Shown here: positions 1 to 7,583 of the stretch, piece after piece | How the letters are laid out: each line of letters opens with the position of its first letter | How positions within the stretch are numbered: the stretch's first letter is position 1 | DNA from: DATKZM01 sp035527975 | GTDB taxonomy: Bacteria; Pseudomonadota; Alphaproteobacteria; JAPULJ01 | DNA: 64,000 bases | Direction of reading: 5' to 3' | NCBI GenBank assembly: GCA_035527975.1 | Contig: DATKZM010000034.1 | Span: 1-64,000 of the forward strand | Position numbers and translations under genes: made by a program | The notes under the pieces: model-generated | The model's database searches: none | Seen by the model: only the letters and a program-made list of their open reading frames with translations | Told to the model about the DNA's origin: nothing

Positions 1-87
1 GCGCCGCCACGTCAGCCTCATGGATGGGCACGCCGCGGCGCGCGCGGGGCCCTCCCGTGGACTACGGGGACAAGCCCCAACCACAAG

Positions 88-822
88 GTGGTCCTTTTTT
101 ACGCCGCCACGCCGGTCCCTTTTTGCTCCGCCGTTGACACACCAGCAACTGTCGATCGTTTCCGGGCGATGTTGCAGGCCGCATTGAACCACGCCGCGGG
201 TGGACTTGGTTACGACGCGCCGCGCATTCCTCCGATCAAGTTTAACAACATTCGAATCCGCTACCTGACCGAGCCCGACGCTGACCGTCTGATCTCGTGC
301 TACGCGGATCACGTGCAGCCGATCATATGGATGCTTAGGCTGCAAGGGTGCCTAACCCAAGAAGCGCTTCAGATGCGGTGGCAACATGTCGATCTGGAAC
401 GGTGCACCCTCGTCTTCGATCGAACGAAGAATGGCGAGCCGCGTATAGTGCCCATGGCTCAGCGAGTCGAGGCGGAAATCCGTGCGATCCACACACGGCG
501 CGGACGGCCCATTGCCGGTCACGTCTTTCTTAGCAGCCGCGGCAGGCCCTACGCGGACACGCGCGATTACAAGCTTCCTGGCGGCAACCCGTTGCGCTCG
601 GCCCACGCGACGGCGTTAAAGCGTGCGAATGTGAACCCGATAGGCGGACCTGATTTCCGCCCCCACGACTGGCGGCATCACTGGGCGTCGAGATGCGTCA
701 TGAAAGGGATCGACATGCCGACGATCCAGCGACTCGGCGGGTGGAAGACGCTTAGGATGGTTGAGCGGTACGCCGCCGTGAGTAACGAACACATGCGTGA
801 GCAGATCAGGAAGCTCGGCTAG
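88..822 (+). CDS. Tyrosine-type site-specific integrase, N-terminally incomplete
   Basis: Phage/island-type tyrosine recombinase that would integrate or excise DNA at an attachment site. The C-terminal catalytic domain is clear: TKNG with the beta-hairpin Lys (K114), HDWR (H193, R196), LGGW (W219 in the His/Trp slot) and the nucleophile in ERYA (Y228). A core-binding remnant (TPATVDRFRAML, near residues 18-29) precedes it, but the first residues do not look like an integrase N-terminus. The frame stays open to base 1, so GTG 88 is only a provisional start. The motif-I arginine (TGxRxxE in the family) is Leu here (QGCLTQE, L89), so activity is doubtful. Base composition is less GC-rich than its neighbours. 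It lies next to the 3' end of tRNA-Val, the usual island arrangement. Confidence 0.78.
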   Translation: MVLFYAATPVPFCSAVDTPATVDRFRAMLQAALNHAAGGLGYDAPRIPPIKFNNIRIRYLTEPDADRLISCYADHVQPIIWMLRLQGCLTQEALQMRWQHVDLERCTLVFDRTKNGEPRIVPMAQRVEAEIRAIHTRRGRPIAGHVFLSSRGRPYADTRDYKLPGGNPLRSAHATALKRANVNPIGGPDFRPHDWRHHWASRCVMKGIDMPTIQRLGGWKTLRMVERYAAVSNEHMREQIRKLG

Positions 823-973
823 ATCGAACGGAAAAGGAACATGCGTGCCACTGCCCACATATTGCCCAGCAAATTTCAGGTTTTGGGTACGATTCGTCCC
901 CATCTCTGGCGGGATTTGGCTCGGCACAAACAAAAATTCTCCAAATTAACCTGTTCAAATACAAAGGAAAAAA

Positions 974-1048
974 TGGTGGGCGCGGCTGGGATTGAACCAG
1001 CGACCCCTGCGATGTCAACACAGTGCTCTCCCGCTGAGCTACGCGCCC
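974..1048 (-). tRNA. tRNA-Val (anticodon GAC)
   Basis: Read on the minus strand this folds as a full cloverleaf. The acceptor stem GGGCGCG/CGCGCCC is formed by 1042-1048 and 978-984. The T stem GCTGG/CCAGC closes a GGTTCAA-type loop. The anticodon loop is TTGACAT with GAC at 1014-1016 (complement), which reads GUC valine codons. The 3' CCA is encoded (974-976 complement). The 3' end points at the integrase gene to the left, so this gene is the probable attachment site of the element entering from that side. Confidence 0.95.
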
Positions 1049-1193
1049 TAACCACCTGCCACGGGGCAACCTCGGCGACCGTAAGGGTCTCGCGCGAGGC
1101 CTGGTGCATATGGTGGGAAAGCGGTTATCCGTCAATCCACGCGGATTTGCAAGACTGTGCCGGCATGGCCGAAAGAAAGCCCGCCAGAGATAC

Positions 1194-1553
1194 TTACGCG
1201 GCCATCATCCGATCGATTTCGGCCACGATCTCCCGCAGATGGAAAGGCTTGGACAGCACCCGCGCATCGCGCGGCGCCTCCTCGCGCGCCTTCAGGGCAA
1301 CCGCGGCGAAACCGGTAATGAACATGACCCTGATCTGAGGCTGGGCGGCGCTGGCGCGGCGCGCGAGCTCGATCCCGTCAATTCCCGGCATGACGATGTC
1401 GGCCACCAGCACGTCGTAATCCTCGCGGCGCACGGCGCCCTCCGCGCTCAAGCCATCGCCGACCGCGTCGACCTGATGCCCGGCACGGATCAGCGCATTC
1501 GCCAGGAACGTGCGCATCGACTCGTCATCTTCGGCCAGCAGGATTTTCGCCAA
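1194..1553 (-). CDS. cpdR: Single-domain response regulator CpdR
   Basis: CpdR is a stand-alone receiver domain. In alphaproteobacteria it is phosphorylated through the CckA-ChpT relay and, when unphosphorylated, primes ClpXP to degrade cell-cycle substrates. The 119 residues are one receiver domain with no output domain: acidic pair D9/D10, phospho-acceptor D52 (ADIVMP), T80 and K102 (LSKPF). The stretch MFITGFAAVAL followed by RVLSKPFHLREIV is characteristic of CpdR rather than CheY or DivK. The ATG start gives the usual length. It stands alone and is divergent from the amidohydrolase gene. No cckA or chpT is in view, as expected since these genes are normally scattered. Confidence 0.85.
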   Translation of the reverse strand: MAKILLAEDDESMRTFLANALIRAGHQVDAVGDGLSAEGAVRREDYDVLVADIVMPGIDGIELARRASAAQPQIRVMFITGFAAVALKAREEAPRDARVLSKPFHLREIVAEIDRMMAA

Positions 1554-1728
1554 GTCGGTAGTCCCCTGATTTCCCCGCGAGTAGCCCCAATGCTAGCGGC
1601 GAGGGCCTTGCCAAAGTGTAAATGAAGCGTGGATTGGTGCAAGATATCGCGGAAAATCGCCTGGCCAAAGCCGGCATGCCCGCCAGCGGGTGACAGGGGA
1701 CCTCCGATGGTCTATCAGGGTTGCCAGC

Positions 1729-2631
1729 ATGGATACCCACGTAGACACTGCCGGCACCTTGGCAAGGCCCTATGAGGTCCTCGCACCGGCGGCCCAATCC
1801 GTCCCCCTGGTCTTTGCCTCACCGCATAGCGGGCGCAACTATCCACCCGATTTCGTGGCCGCTTCGCGCCTCGATCCACTGACCCTGCGACGCTCCGAAG
1901 ACAGCTATGTCGACGAGCTATTCGCGGCCGCTCCGGGGCTGGGAGCGCCGCTCTTGCGGGCTCTGTTTCCGCGCGCCTTCGTTGACCCGAACCGCGAGCC
2001 CTACGAGCTCGATCCGGCGATGTTCGAGGGCGGGCTGCCGGATTTCGCCAATACGCACTCGCCTCGGGTCGCCGCCGGACTCGGCACGATTGCCCGGGTG
2101 GTGTGCAACGGCGCGGAGATCTACGACCACAAGATTTCCGCTGCCGAGGCCTTGTCCCGCATCGACAGTTTCTACCGGCCCTACCATGGCGCGCTCGGTG
2201 CCCTTGTCGATGCGACCGCCGACCGCTTCGGGCTGGCGCTGCTGATCGACTGCCATTCCATGCCGTCCGTGGGCGGTCCGATGGACAAGGACCCCGGCCT
2301 GCGGCGGGTGGACTTCGTTCTGGGCGATTGCCACGGCGTGTCCTGTGCGCCGGACCTCACCGACGCGGTGGCGGCGATGCTGAAGAGCGAAGGGTATGTC
2401 GTCACCCGCAACGCCCCCTATGCCGGCGGGTTCACCACGCGGCACTATGGCCGCCCAGGGGACGGCCTGCACGCGCTTCAGATCGAGATCAACCGGGCGC
2501 TCTACATGGACGAGACGACTTACGAGCGCAAACCCTACTTCGCCACGCTGGCCGAACACATGGGCGCGCTGATAGGCACCCTGACCCGCTTCGACTGGCG
2601 CGCGCTCAAAGCCGATGGGACCGGAGCCTAG
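1729..2631 (+). CDS. N-formylglutamate amidohydrolase family protein
   Basis: Predicted zinc-dependent hydrolase of the HutG / N-formylglutamate deformylase family (PF05013), which releases formate or a similar acyl group from N-acylated amino acids. Family landmarks are LVFASPHSG near the N-terminus, the central LLIDCHSMPS metal/catalytic block and the NAPYAGGFTTRHYG segment followed by LQIEINRALYMDE. ATG 1729 is chosen over the GTG at 1690 because family members begin shortly before the VFASPHSG strand. There are no other histidine-utilisation genes nearby, so a role in histidine breakdown is not shown; many alphaproteobacterial homologues are orphans. It overlaps the following acetyltransferase gene by 17 bases, suggesting co-transcription. 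Confidence 0.85.
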   Translation: MDTHVDTAGTLARPYEVLAPAAQSVPLVFASPHSGRNYPPDFVAASRLDPLTLRRSEDSYVDELFAAAPGLGAPLLRALFPRAFVDPNREPYELDPAMFEGGLPDFANTHSPRVAAGLGTIARVVCNGAEIYDHKISAAEALSRIDSFYRPYHGALGALVDATADRFGLALLIDCHSMPSVGGPMDKDPGLRRVDFVLGDCHGVSCAPDLTDAVAAMLKSEGYVVTRNAPYAGGFTTRHYGRPGDGLHALQIEINRALYMDETTYERKPYFATLAEHMGALIGTLTRFDWRALKADGTGA

Positions 2632-3160
2632 GCAGCCGGGGCTGACACTGCGGGACGCCGAAGAGCACGATCTCCCCGCGGTCCAGGCCATCTACGCGCA
2701 TCATGTCGAAACCGGCCTTGGCTCGTTCGAGGAGACCGCCCCCGGATTGAGCGAGATGACCCGGCGCTACCACGCGATCCGGCAACTGGGTATGCCCTAC
2801 ATGGTGGCCGAGATCGACGGCGGTGTGCGGGGTTTCGCCTATGTGGCGACGTACCGGCCGCGGTCAGCCTATCGACACACGGTTGAGAATTCGATCTATG
2901 TGGCGCTCGATTGGCACGGCAAAGGCATCGCCGCGGCGTTGCTGGAAGCGCTCATCGAGCGCTGCACCAGGGCGGGCTATCGCCAGATGGTGGCGGTCAT
3001 CGGCGATTCCGGCAACCACGCCTCGGTGGCGCTCCATGAGCGGCTCGGCTTTCGCCTGGTCGGCACCCTGGAAGACGTCGGGCGCAAGCACGACCGCTGG
3101 GTCGATACTGTCCTCATGCAGCGCCCGCTCGGCGCCGGCGATGGTCCGGTGGAGGATTGA
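2615..3160 (+). CDS. GNAT N-acetyltransferase, phosphinothricin/methionine-sulfoximine type
   Basis: Acetyl-CoA-dependent N-acetyltransferase of the Bar/Pat/MddA/YncA group, which detoxifies phosphinothricin, methionine sulfoximine and similar glutamate analogues. Group features are RDAEEHDLPAVQAIYAHHV at the N-terminus, the SFEETAP substrate loop, NSIYVALDWHGKGIAAAL containing the acetyl-CoA-binding Q/HxGKG loop, GDSGNHASVALHERLGF, and the C-terminal DRWVDTVLMQRPL. At 181 residues it has normal length. The start overlaps the end of the amidohydrolase gene; both may handle N-acylated amino acids, which is inference. The real substrate cannot be read from sequence. Confidence 0.88.
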   Translation: MGPEPRQPGLTLRDAEEHDLPAVQAIYAHHVETGLGSFEETAPGLSEMTRRYHAIRQLGMPYMVAEIDGGVRGFAYVATYRPRSAYRHTVENSIYVALDWHGKGIAAALLEALIERCTRAGYRQMVAVIGDSGNHASVALHERLGFRLVGTLEDVGRKHDRWVDTVLMQRPLGAGDGPVED

Positions 3161-3228
3161 CGCCGCCGCCCGACCCCGCTGGAAATACTGGGGCGTAAGA
3201 TCGCGCGCCGCCGGCCGGTTAGGTCAGC

Positions 3229-3358
3229 TAGAGTATTTTCCGTTCAGTTGGCATCACCAGCCCGCTCCCCCGCCCGGCCACCCAACGGCAGTATCTTCGG
3301 GGTGGCCGGGCGGGGGAGCGGGCTGGAGCCGATTCCACGTAAGTGGAAAACGCTCTAG
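3229..3358. repeat. Nested palindromic intergenic element with 27-bp perfect inverted repeat
   Basis: Positions 3257-3283 and 3300-3326 are exact reverse complements (27 bp) separated by 16 bases. Outside them, CTAGAGTATTTTCC at about 3229-3242 and the complement of GGAAAACGCTCTAG (3345-3358) form a second imperfect inverted pair, so the whole 130 bp can fold as a long cruciform. The outer motif (CTAGAGC-rTTTTCC ... GGAAAACGCTCTAG) resembles palindromic repeats scattered between genes in many alphaproteobacterial genomes. No ORF and no transposase are present. Confidence 0.75.
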
Positions 3359-3370
3359 AACCGCAGACAA

Positions 3371-3403
3371 AAGAAAAAAGGGCCGCGCGATTCCGCGCGG
3401 CCC
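3371..3403 (-). terminator. Intrinsic terminator of the small-RNA candidate
   Basis: The sequence GGGCCGCGCG-attc-CGCGCGGCCC (3380-3403) is a perfect 10-bp stem with a 4-base loop. On the minus strand it is followed directly by TTTTTTCTTTTG (3369-3380 complement), the classical stem plus U-tract. On the plus strand there is no comparable T run, so the signal is directional. Confidence 0.85.
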
Positions 3404-3476
3404 AAGTTTAGGGAGGAAACGCCCAAGAAGTGCGTTTACGGTTGCCGGGTCGCCGAAGGCCACCCTCATACCGCAC
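3371..3476 (-). ncRNA. Candidate trans-acting small RNA, about 105 nt
   Basis: A minus-strand transcript from about 3476 to the terminator would hold three stems in order. Hairpin 1 (3447-3465) has a GCC/GGC core closing a UUCG-type turn and a flanking GGGT/ACCC. Hairpin 2 (3417-3437) is AAACGC/GCGTTT. The terminator stem follows. Between hairpin 2 and the terminator lies unpaired CCUCCCUAAACUUG, whose CCUCCC (complement of 3411-3416) can pair with Shine-Dalgarno sequences. This architecture is seen in several alphaproteobacterial regulatory RNA families with anti-SD loops. There is no ORF of note. Family membership is not established. Confidence 0.6.
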
Positions 3477-3482
3477 TGCACA

Positions 3483-3509
3483 ATATTATTTCGCAGCCCG
3501 AGAATTCAA
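3483..3509 (-). promoter_or_regulatory. Predicted sigma-70-type promoter for the small RNA
   Basis: On the minus strand TTGAAT (complement of 3504-3509) and TAATAT (complement of 3483-3488) are separated by 15 bases, slightly shorter than ideal. The -10 box sits about 7 bases upstream of the proposed RNA start near 3476. The local sequence is conspicuously AT-rich compared with the rest of the window. Confidence 0.5.
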
Positions 3510-3760
3510 CCACAAAGGCCGAATTCCCATGAAATACTCGAGAATTGACAAGACGAAAAATCCCTAGATTTCTTAGGAATTCAGTGAATTATTGCAATAG
3601 CTAATACTATTTTGCATATGCTAATACCCGTACGCGCATAGCTGGTGCCATGGCCGCTGGTGCCAACGGCGGCGACACCACAAGTGCGGCTGGCATGTCG
3701 ATTGCAGCGTTTCGATCGCACCGGCCCCAAAGGCGCCGCTGCATGCGCGAAGGACCGCCG

Positions 3761-4597
3761 ATGCCGGAATTACCAGGACGCTTGGTTGCCGCCCACATCC
3801 TGTCGCTGATGCTGGCCATCACCGCGCCGCAGCTGGCCTTGGCGGGAACAACTAGCCATAACCAATTGTTTTCAAAAGACTTATGCGCGGAGATAATCGC
3901 CCGCGCCGAACGCCGCCACGGCATTCCGGCGCGGCTCTTGCGCGCAATCTCGCTCGCCGAGACAGGCCGGCTGGATCCGCGCACCAAGGCAATGATTGCC
4001 TGGCCCTGGGCAGTCAATGCCGGCGGCAAAGGCTATTTTTTCCCGACCAAGGCCAAAGCCATTGCCGCCGTGCGCCGGTTGCGGGCCACAGGCGCGCGCA
4101 ATATCGACGTGGGCTGCATGCAGGTCAATCTGATGCACCACCCCAAGGCGTTCGGCACGCTCAAGGCCGCGTTCGACCCGGCGCGGAACGTCAGCTATGC
4201 CGCCAAGTTCCTCAAGGATCTGCATGCCAAGACCGGGTCCTGGATCGATGCTGTCGCAGCTTACCATTCCCGCCTGGCCCATCAGGGCAATCCCTACATG
4301 CTGCGCGTGCTGCGGATCTGGGTCGATCGGCGGGCACGGCCGCTCCCCACCGAATTGACGGCCAGGACTGCCACACGACCTGGCGCCATCGCTCAACGTC
4401 GGCCGCCGAAGCCGGGCGCCGGGGTGTCGGCGCCCAAACCCGCCAACAACCCAAGCCTGGTGCGCCGGGCCAGCGCGCTCAGCTCGGCTCCGATGCGACG
4501 CCGCTGGGCCGAGGTGGTGACGCGGCGCAAACGCTTCGCCGACTGGCTCGCCAAGCGCCAGAGCGAGCGGAAATCCGGCACAGGGAATCCGGGCTAG
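3761..4597 (+). CDS. Secreted lytic transglycosylase (SLT domain)
   Basis: Predicted periplasmic murein transglycosylase cleaving the MurNAc-GlcNAc bond. ATG 3761 is preferred over the upstream in-frame start because AAGGA sits about 6 bases before it and the protein then begins with a typical signal peptide ending near ALA-G (residue 29). The SLT-fold landmarks are AISLAETGR with the likely catalytic Glu E67, the GCMQVNLMHHP block that replaces the usual GLMQI motif, and the AVAAYHSR segment. The C-terminal 80 residues are Pro/Arg/Lys-rich and without a recognised domain. It stands alone before the mla operon. Specialised (VirB1-like) versus general cell-wall roles cannot be separated. Confidence 0.85.
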   Translation: MPELPGRLVAAHILSLMLAITAPQLALAGTTSHNQLFSKDLCAEIIARAERRHGIPARLLRAISLAETGRLDPRTKAMIAWPWAVNAGGKGYFFPTKAKAIAAVRRLRATGARNIDVGCMQVNLMHHPKAFGTLKAAFDPARNVSYAAKFLKDLHAKTGSWIDAVAAYHSRLAHQGNPYMLRVLRIWVDRRARPLPTELTARTATRPGAIAQRRPPKPGAGVSAPKPANNPSLVRRASALSSAPMRRRWAEVVTRRKRFADWLAKRQSERKSGTGNPG

Positions 4598-4701
4598 TTG
4601 GCACATCCTGCGCGCAGCAGACGCTGCGCTAGCTTTTCCCATTAACCATTCTGTGTTACCCCGCGTGCTCTAGTGCGGTATGCACGAGGGGGAAGCACTG
4701 C

Positions 4702-5850
4702 ATGGCGGCTGCCGCCGGCTGGTTCAAGACGCGAACGTTTGGGGACCGCTTCATCATCGAGGCTGGCGGACGCTGGAACGTCCAGACCGTCGAGGCGATC
4801 GAAGGCAAGCTTCGCGGCATCGGCGCCGAGGCACGGGCATCGGCGGCCAGCGGACCGGCCCTGATCGATGTGGCCGGGCTCGATGCGCTCGATGCAGCCG
4901 GCGCCTGGCTGATCACGCGCACCCGCCTTGGGCTGGCGGCCGTTGGTATGGACGCCGCGGTCGAAGGCGCCAAACCGTCCCATGGGGCATTGCTGGAGCG
5001 CGTGGAGAAAGCGCTCGCCCACGAGGAACTCCCGCCGCAAGTCGACCATATTTTTCTGCGCTTCGTCTCCGCCGTCGGCAAGGCGCAATTCGACGTCTTT
5101 GTCCTAGCGCGCAGTCTTCTCTCGTTCTTTGGGCTCGTGCTGATTGTCTTCGGCCGCGTGATGCTGCGGCCCGGGCAGCTGCGCCTGACCGCGACGGTTT
5201 ACCGGATGCAGTCGGTCGGCCTGAACGCGCTGCCGATCGTGGGGTTGCTGTCGTTCCTGATCGGCGTGGTGGTGGCTTTCCAGGGCGCCGACCAGTTGGC
5301 CCAGTTCGGCGCCGAGATCTTCACCGTCAATCTGCTCGGCGTCTCGATCCTGCGCGAGCTCGGCGTGCTGCTGACCGCGATCCTGATCGCCGGCCGTTCG
5401 GGCAGCGCCTTCACGGCGCAGATCGGCACCATGAAGGTGAACCAGGAGATCGACGCGCTGGAGACCATCGGCCTCGATCCTATAGAGGTGTTGGTGATCC
5501 CGCGCATCATTGCGCTGATGATCATGCTGCCGGTCTTGGTCTTCTACGCCGACCTCATGGGCCTTCTGGGCGGCATGGTGATGGCGACGACGGTGCTCGA
5601 CATCTCGCTCAACACCTTCCTCAAGCAGCTCCAGAGCGGCGTCAACCTCACCACATTTGCGGTCGGCATGGTCAAGGCGCCGGTCTTTGCCTTCCTGATC
5701 GCGCTGGTCGGATGTTTCGAAGGCTTCAATGTTTCGGGAAGTGCCGAAAGCGTCGGCCAGAAAACAACGGCGTCGGTCGTGGAAGGCATCTTTCTGGTAA
5801 TTGTATTCGACGCGGCGTTTTCTATCTTGTTCTCAATACTGGGCATTTAG
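4702..5850 (+). CDS. mlaE: Phospholipid ABC transporter permease MlaE with N-terminal STAS domain
   Basis: Inner-membrane permease of the Mla intermembrane lipid-transport complex. Residues about 1-110 form a STAS/MlaB-like domain (ALIDVAGLDALDAAGAWLI). Residues about 125-382 are the MlaE/YrbE permease with five hydrophobic segments and the conserved AGRSGSAFTAQIGTMKVNQE block. The fusion replaces the separate mlaB gene of enterobacteria and is common in alphaproteobacteria. It is the first gene of mlaE-mlaF-mlaD-lipoprotein, with the next gene starting 5 bases after its stop. Confidence 0.93.
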   Translation: MAAAAGWFKTRTFGDRFIIEAGGRWNVQTVEAIEGKLRGIGAEARASAASGPALIDVAGLDALDAAGAWLITRTRLGLAAVGMDAAVEGAKPSHGALLERVEKALAHEELPPQVDHIFLRFVSAVGKAQFDVFVLARSLLSFFGLVLIVFGRVMLRPGQLRLTATVYRMQSVGLNALPIVGLLSFLIGVVVAFQGADQLAQFGAEIFTVNLLGVSILRELGVLLTAILIAGRSGSAFTAQIGTMKVNQEIDALETIGLDPIEVLVIPRIIALMIMLPVLVFYADLMGLLGGMVMATTVLDISLNTFLKQLQSGVNLTTFAVGMVKAPVFAFLIALVGCFEGFNVSGSAESVGQKTTASVVEGIFLVIVFDAAFSILFSILGI

Positions 5851-5855
5851 GGATT

Positions 5856-6617
5856 ATGGAGAACGACACGATCATCAGCGTGCGCGGGCTCCGGACCCAG
5901 TTCGGCGTCAACGTCATCCACGACGACCTCGATCTTGATGTCCGTCGGGGCGAGGTTCTGGGCGTGGTCGGCGGCTCGGGCACAGGAAAGTCCGTGCTGC
6001 TGCGCACGATCATCGGCCTCAACAAGGCGAGCGCGGGATCGATCCAGGTGTTCGGCGACAACGTCACCGAGATGTCCGACAGGGAACAGCGCGCGATGCA
6101 ACAGCGCTGGGGTGTGCTGTTTCAGGACGGCGCGCTTTTCAGCTCGCTGACCGTGGCGCAGAACATCGAAGTGCCGCTGAAAGAACACACGCAGCTGAGG
6201 AAAGAAGTCATCAACGAACTGGCGTGCGTGAAAGTTGATATCGTCGGCCTGCCACCCGATGCGGCCAACAAATACCCATCGGAGCTCTCCGGAGGCATGC
6301 GCAAACGCGCCGGCCTTGCACGCTCGCTGGCGCTTGATCCAGAGCTCGTGTTTCTGGATGAGCCGACCGCAGGTCTCGATCCGATCGGCGCCGCGGCGTT
6401 CGACAACTTGATCCGCGATCTCCAGCAGAGTTTGAACCTGACCGTTTTCATGGTAACCCACGACCTCGACTCGCTCGCGGCGATCTGTGATCGCATTGCC
6501 GTGCTGATCGACAAAAAGATCGTGGTCGACACCATGGAAAATCTGATGCAGCTCAACCATCCCTGGATTCAGGAATATTTCCATGGGCCGCGCGCGCGCG
6601 CGGCGCTCAAGCGATGA
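5856..6617 (+). CDS. mlaF: Phospholipid ABC transporter ATPase MlaF
   Basis: Cytoplasmic ATPase that powers MlaE. It shows Walker A GGSGTGKS, the Q-loop in LFQDGALFSS, the ABC signature LSGGMRKRAGLARSLAL, Walker B LVFLDEPTAGLDP and the H-loop VTHDLDS. LSGGMRKR is typical of the Mla/Ttg2A subgroup. ATG 5856 follows AGGGA at close spacing. A much longer frame that reads through mlaE in another phase is an artefact. The stop is 9 bases before mlaD. Confidence 0.94.
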   Translation: MENDTIISVRGLRTQFGVNVIHDDLDLDVRRGEVLGVVGGSGTGKSVLLRTIIGLNKASAGSIQVFGDNVTEMSDREQRAMQQRWGVLFQDGALFSSLTVAQNIEVPLKEHTQLRKEVINELACVKVDIVGLPPDAANKYPSELSGGMRKRAGLARSLALDPELVFLDEPTAGLDPIGAAAFDNLIRDLQQSLNLTVFMVTHDLDSLAAICDRIAVLIDKKIVVDTMENLMQLNHPWIQEYFHGPRARAALKR

Positions 6618-6626
6618 GAGGCGAAA

Positions 6627-7583
6627 ATGGAAACCCGCGCTAGCTACCTTCTAGTCGGCAGCTTCGTGCTCCTGGTCGTCGTGGCCGCGTTCGGCTTCGT
6701 TGTCTGGATCGCCAAGGGGCAAATCGTCAAGGACACGGTCAAGTATCAGGCCTATTTCTCGACCACGGTCACTGGTTTGCAGGTCGGCAGCCCGGTGCGC
6801 TATCGCGGTATTCCCGCCGGCGAAGTCACCGAAATCAAGGTCTCGGTGAATGATCCCAACCTCGTTGAGGTCACCTTTGAGATCGACAAGAAGAGAAAGA
6901 ACCTGGTGATCCACCAGTTCTCCACGGCCGTTCTGGAAACCCAAGGCATCACCGGCGTCGCCTTCATACAGATCAAGCACAACGAGCAGGCGCTTCAGGC
7001 ATGGCGTGAAAGAACGGGCGACGAAAATGGCATACCTGACGACCCTCCGATCAAGAAGGAGCTCGGCGCACGCTACCCGACGCTGGATGCCGAAGGGTCC
7101 GGCTTTGAGAAGATCCTGACGAGCCTGCCAAAAGCGCTCAACCAGATCACCGAGCTGGCGAACCGCGCCAGCATGCTGCTCGACGAGGAAAACCGCCTGG
7201 CGATCAAGAATTCCCTCGCCAATATCGCCACCATGTCAAAGCGCCTGTCGGAAAGCAGCGCGGGGATCGACACGCTCCTGAAGAACGTCAATCGGGCGGT
7301 GGTCAACATCGAAAAGGCGGCGGGTGACCTGCCGCCCGCGGTCAATGAGCTGCGCGCCGGCTTCAAGAATTTCGGGTCGATGAGTAGCGAGATCAAAGCG
7401 CTGGTCACAGAAAACCGGCGCCCCTTCCGCGACTTCACGGCGACCGGGCTCTACGAATTCTCGCTCTTTATCACCGAGGCGCGCGAGCTGGTGAAAAACC
7501 TCAACCGCGTCTCCAAGCGCTTCGAGGGAGACCCGTCGCGATTCTTGTTCGGCAATACCCAAAAGGGATACAAAGCCCGATGA
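6627..7583 (+). CDS. mlaD: MCE-domain lipid-binding protein MlaD
   Basis: Membrane-anchored MCE protein that forms the periplasmic lipid-binding ring on MlaEF. One N-terminal transmembrane helix (residues about 6-28) is followed by the MCE domain (GLQVGSPVRYRGIPAGEVTE; then VLETQGITGVAFIQI). A long helical C-terminal region of about 170 residues follows, as in alphaproteobacterial members that are larger than E. coli MlaD (183 aa). The long helices suggest a tube-like extension similar to PqiB/LetB. Its last codons overlap the next gene by 4 bases. Confidence 0.92.
   Translation: METRASYLLVGSFVLLVVVAAFGFVVWIAKGQIVKDTVKYQAYFSTTVTGLQVGSPVRYRGIPAGEVTEIKVSVNDPNLVEVTFEIDKKRKNLVIHQFSTAVLETQGITGVAFIQIKHNEQALQAWRERTGDENGIPDDPPIKKELGARYPTLDAEGSGFEKILTSLPKALNQITELANRASMLLDEENRLAIKNSLANIATMSKRLSESSAGIDTLLKNVNRAVVNIEKAAGDLPPAVNELRAGFKNFGSMSSEIKALVTENRRPFRDFTATGLYEFSLFITEARELVKNLNRVSKRFEGDPSRFLFGNTQKGYKAR

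Noticed and set aside
841..1338. Plus-strand ORF of 165 aa across the tRNA
   Set aside because: It overlaps the tRNA-Val gene and the cpdR gene on the opposite strand and has no recognisable domain; the tRNA and CpdR signals are strong.
4680..6617. 645-aa plus-strand ORF spanning mlaE and mlaF
   Set aside because: Its first two thirds read mlaE in a wrong frame; the real mlaF begins at ATG 5856.
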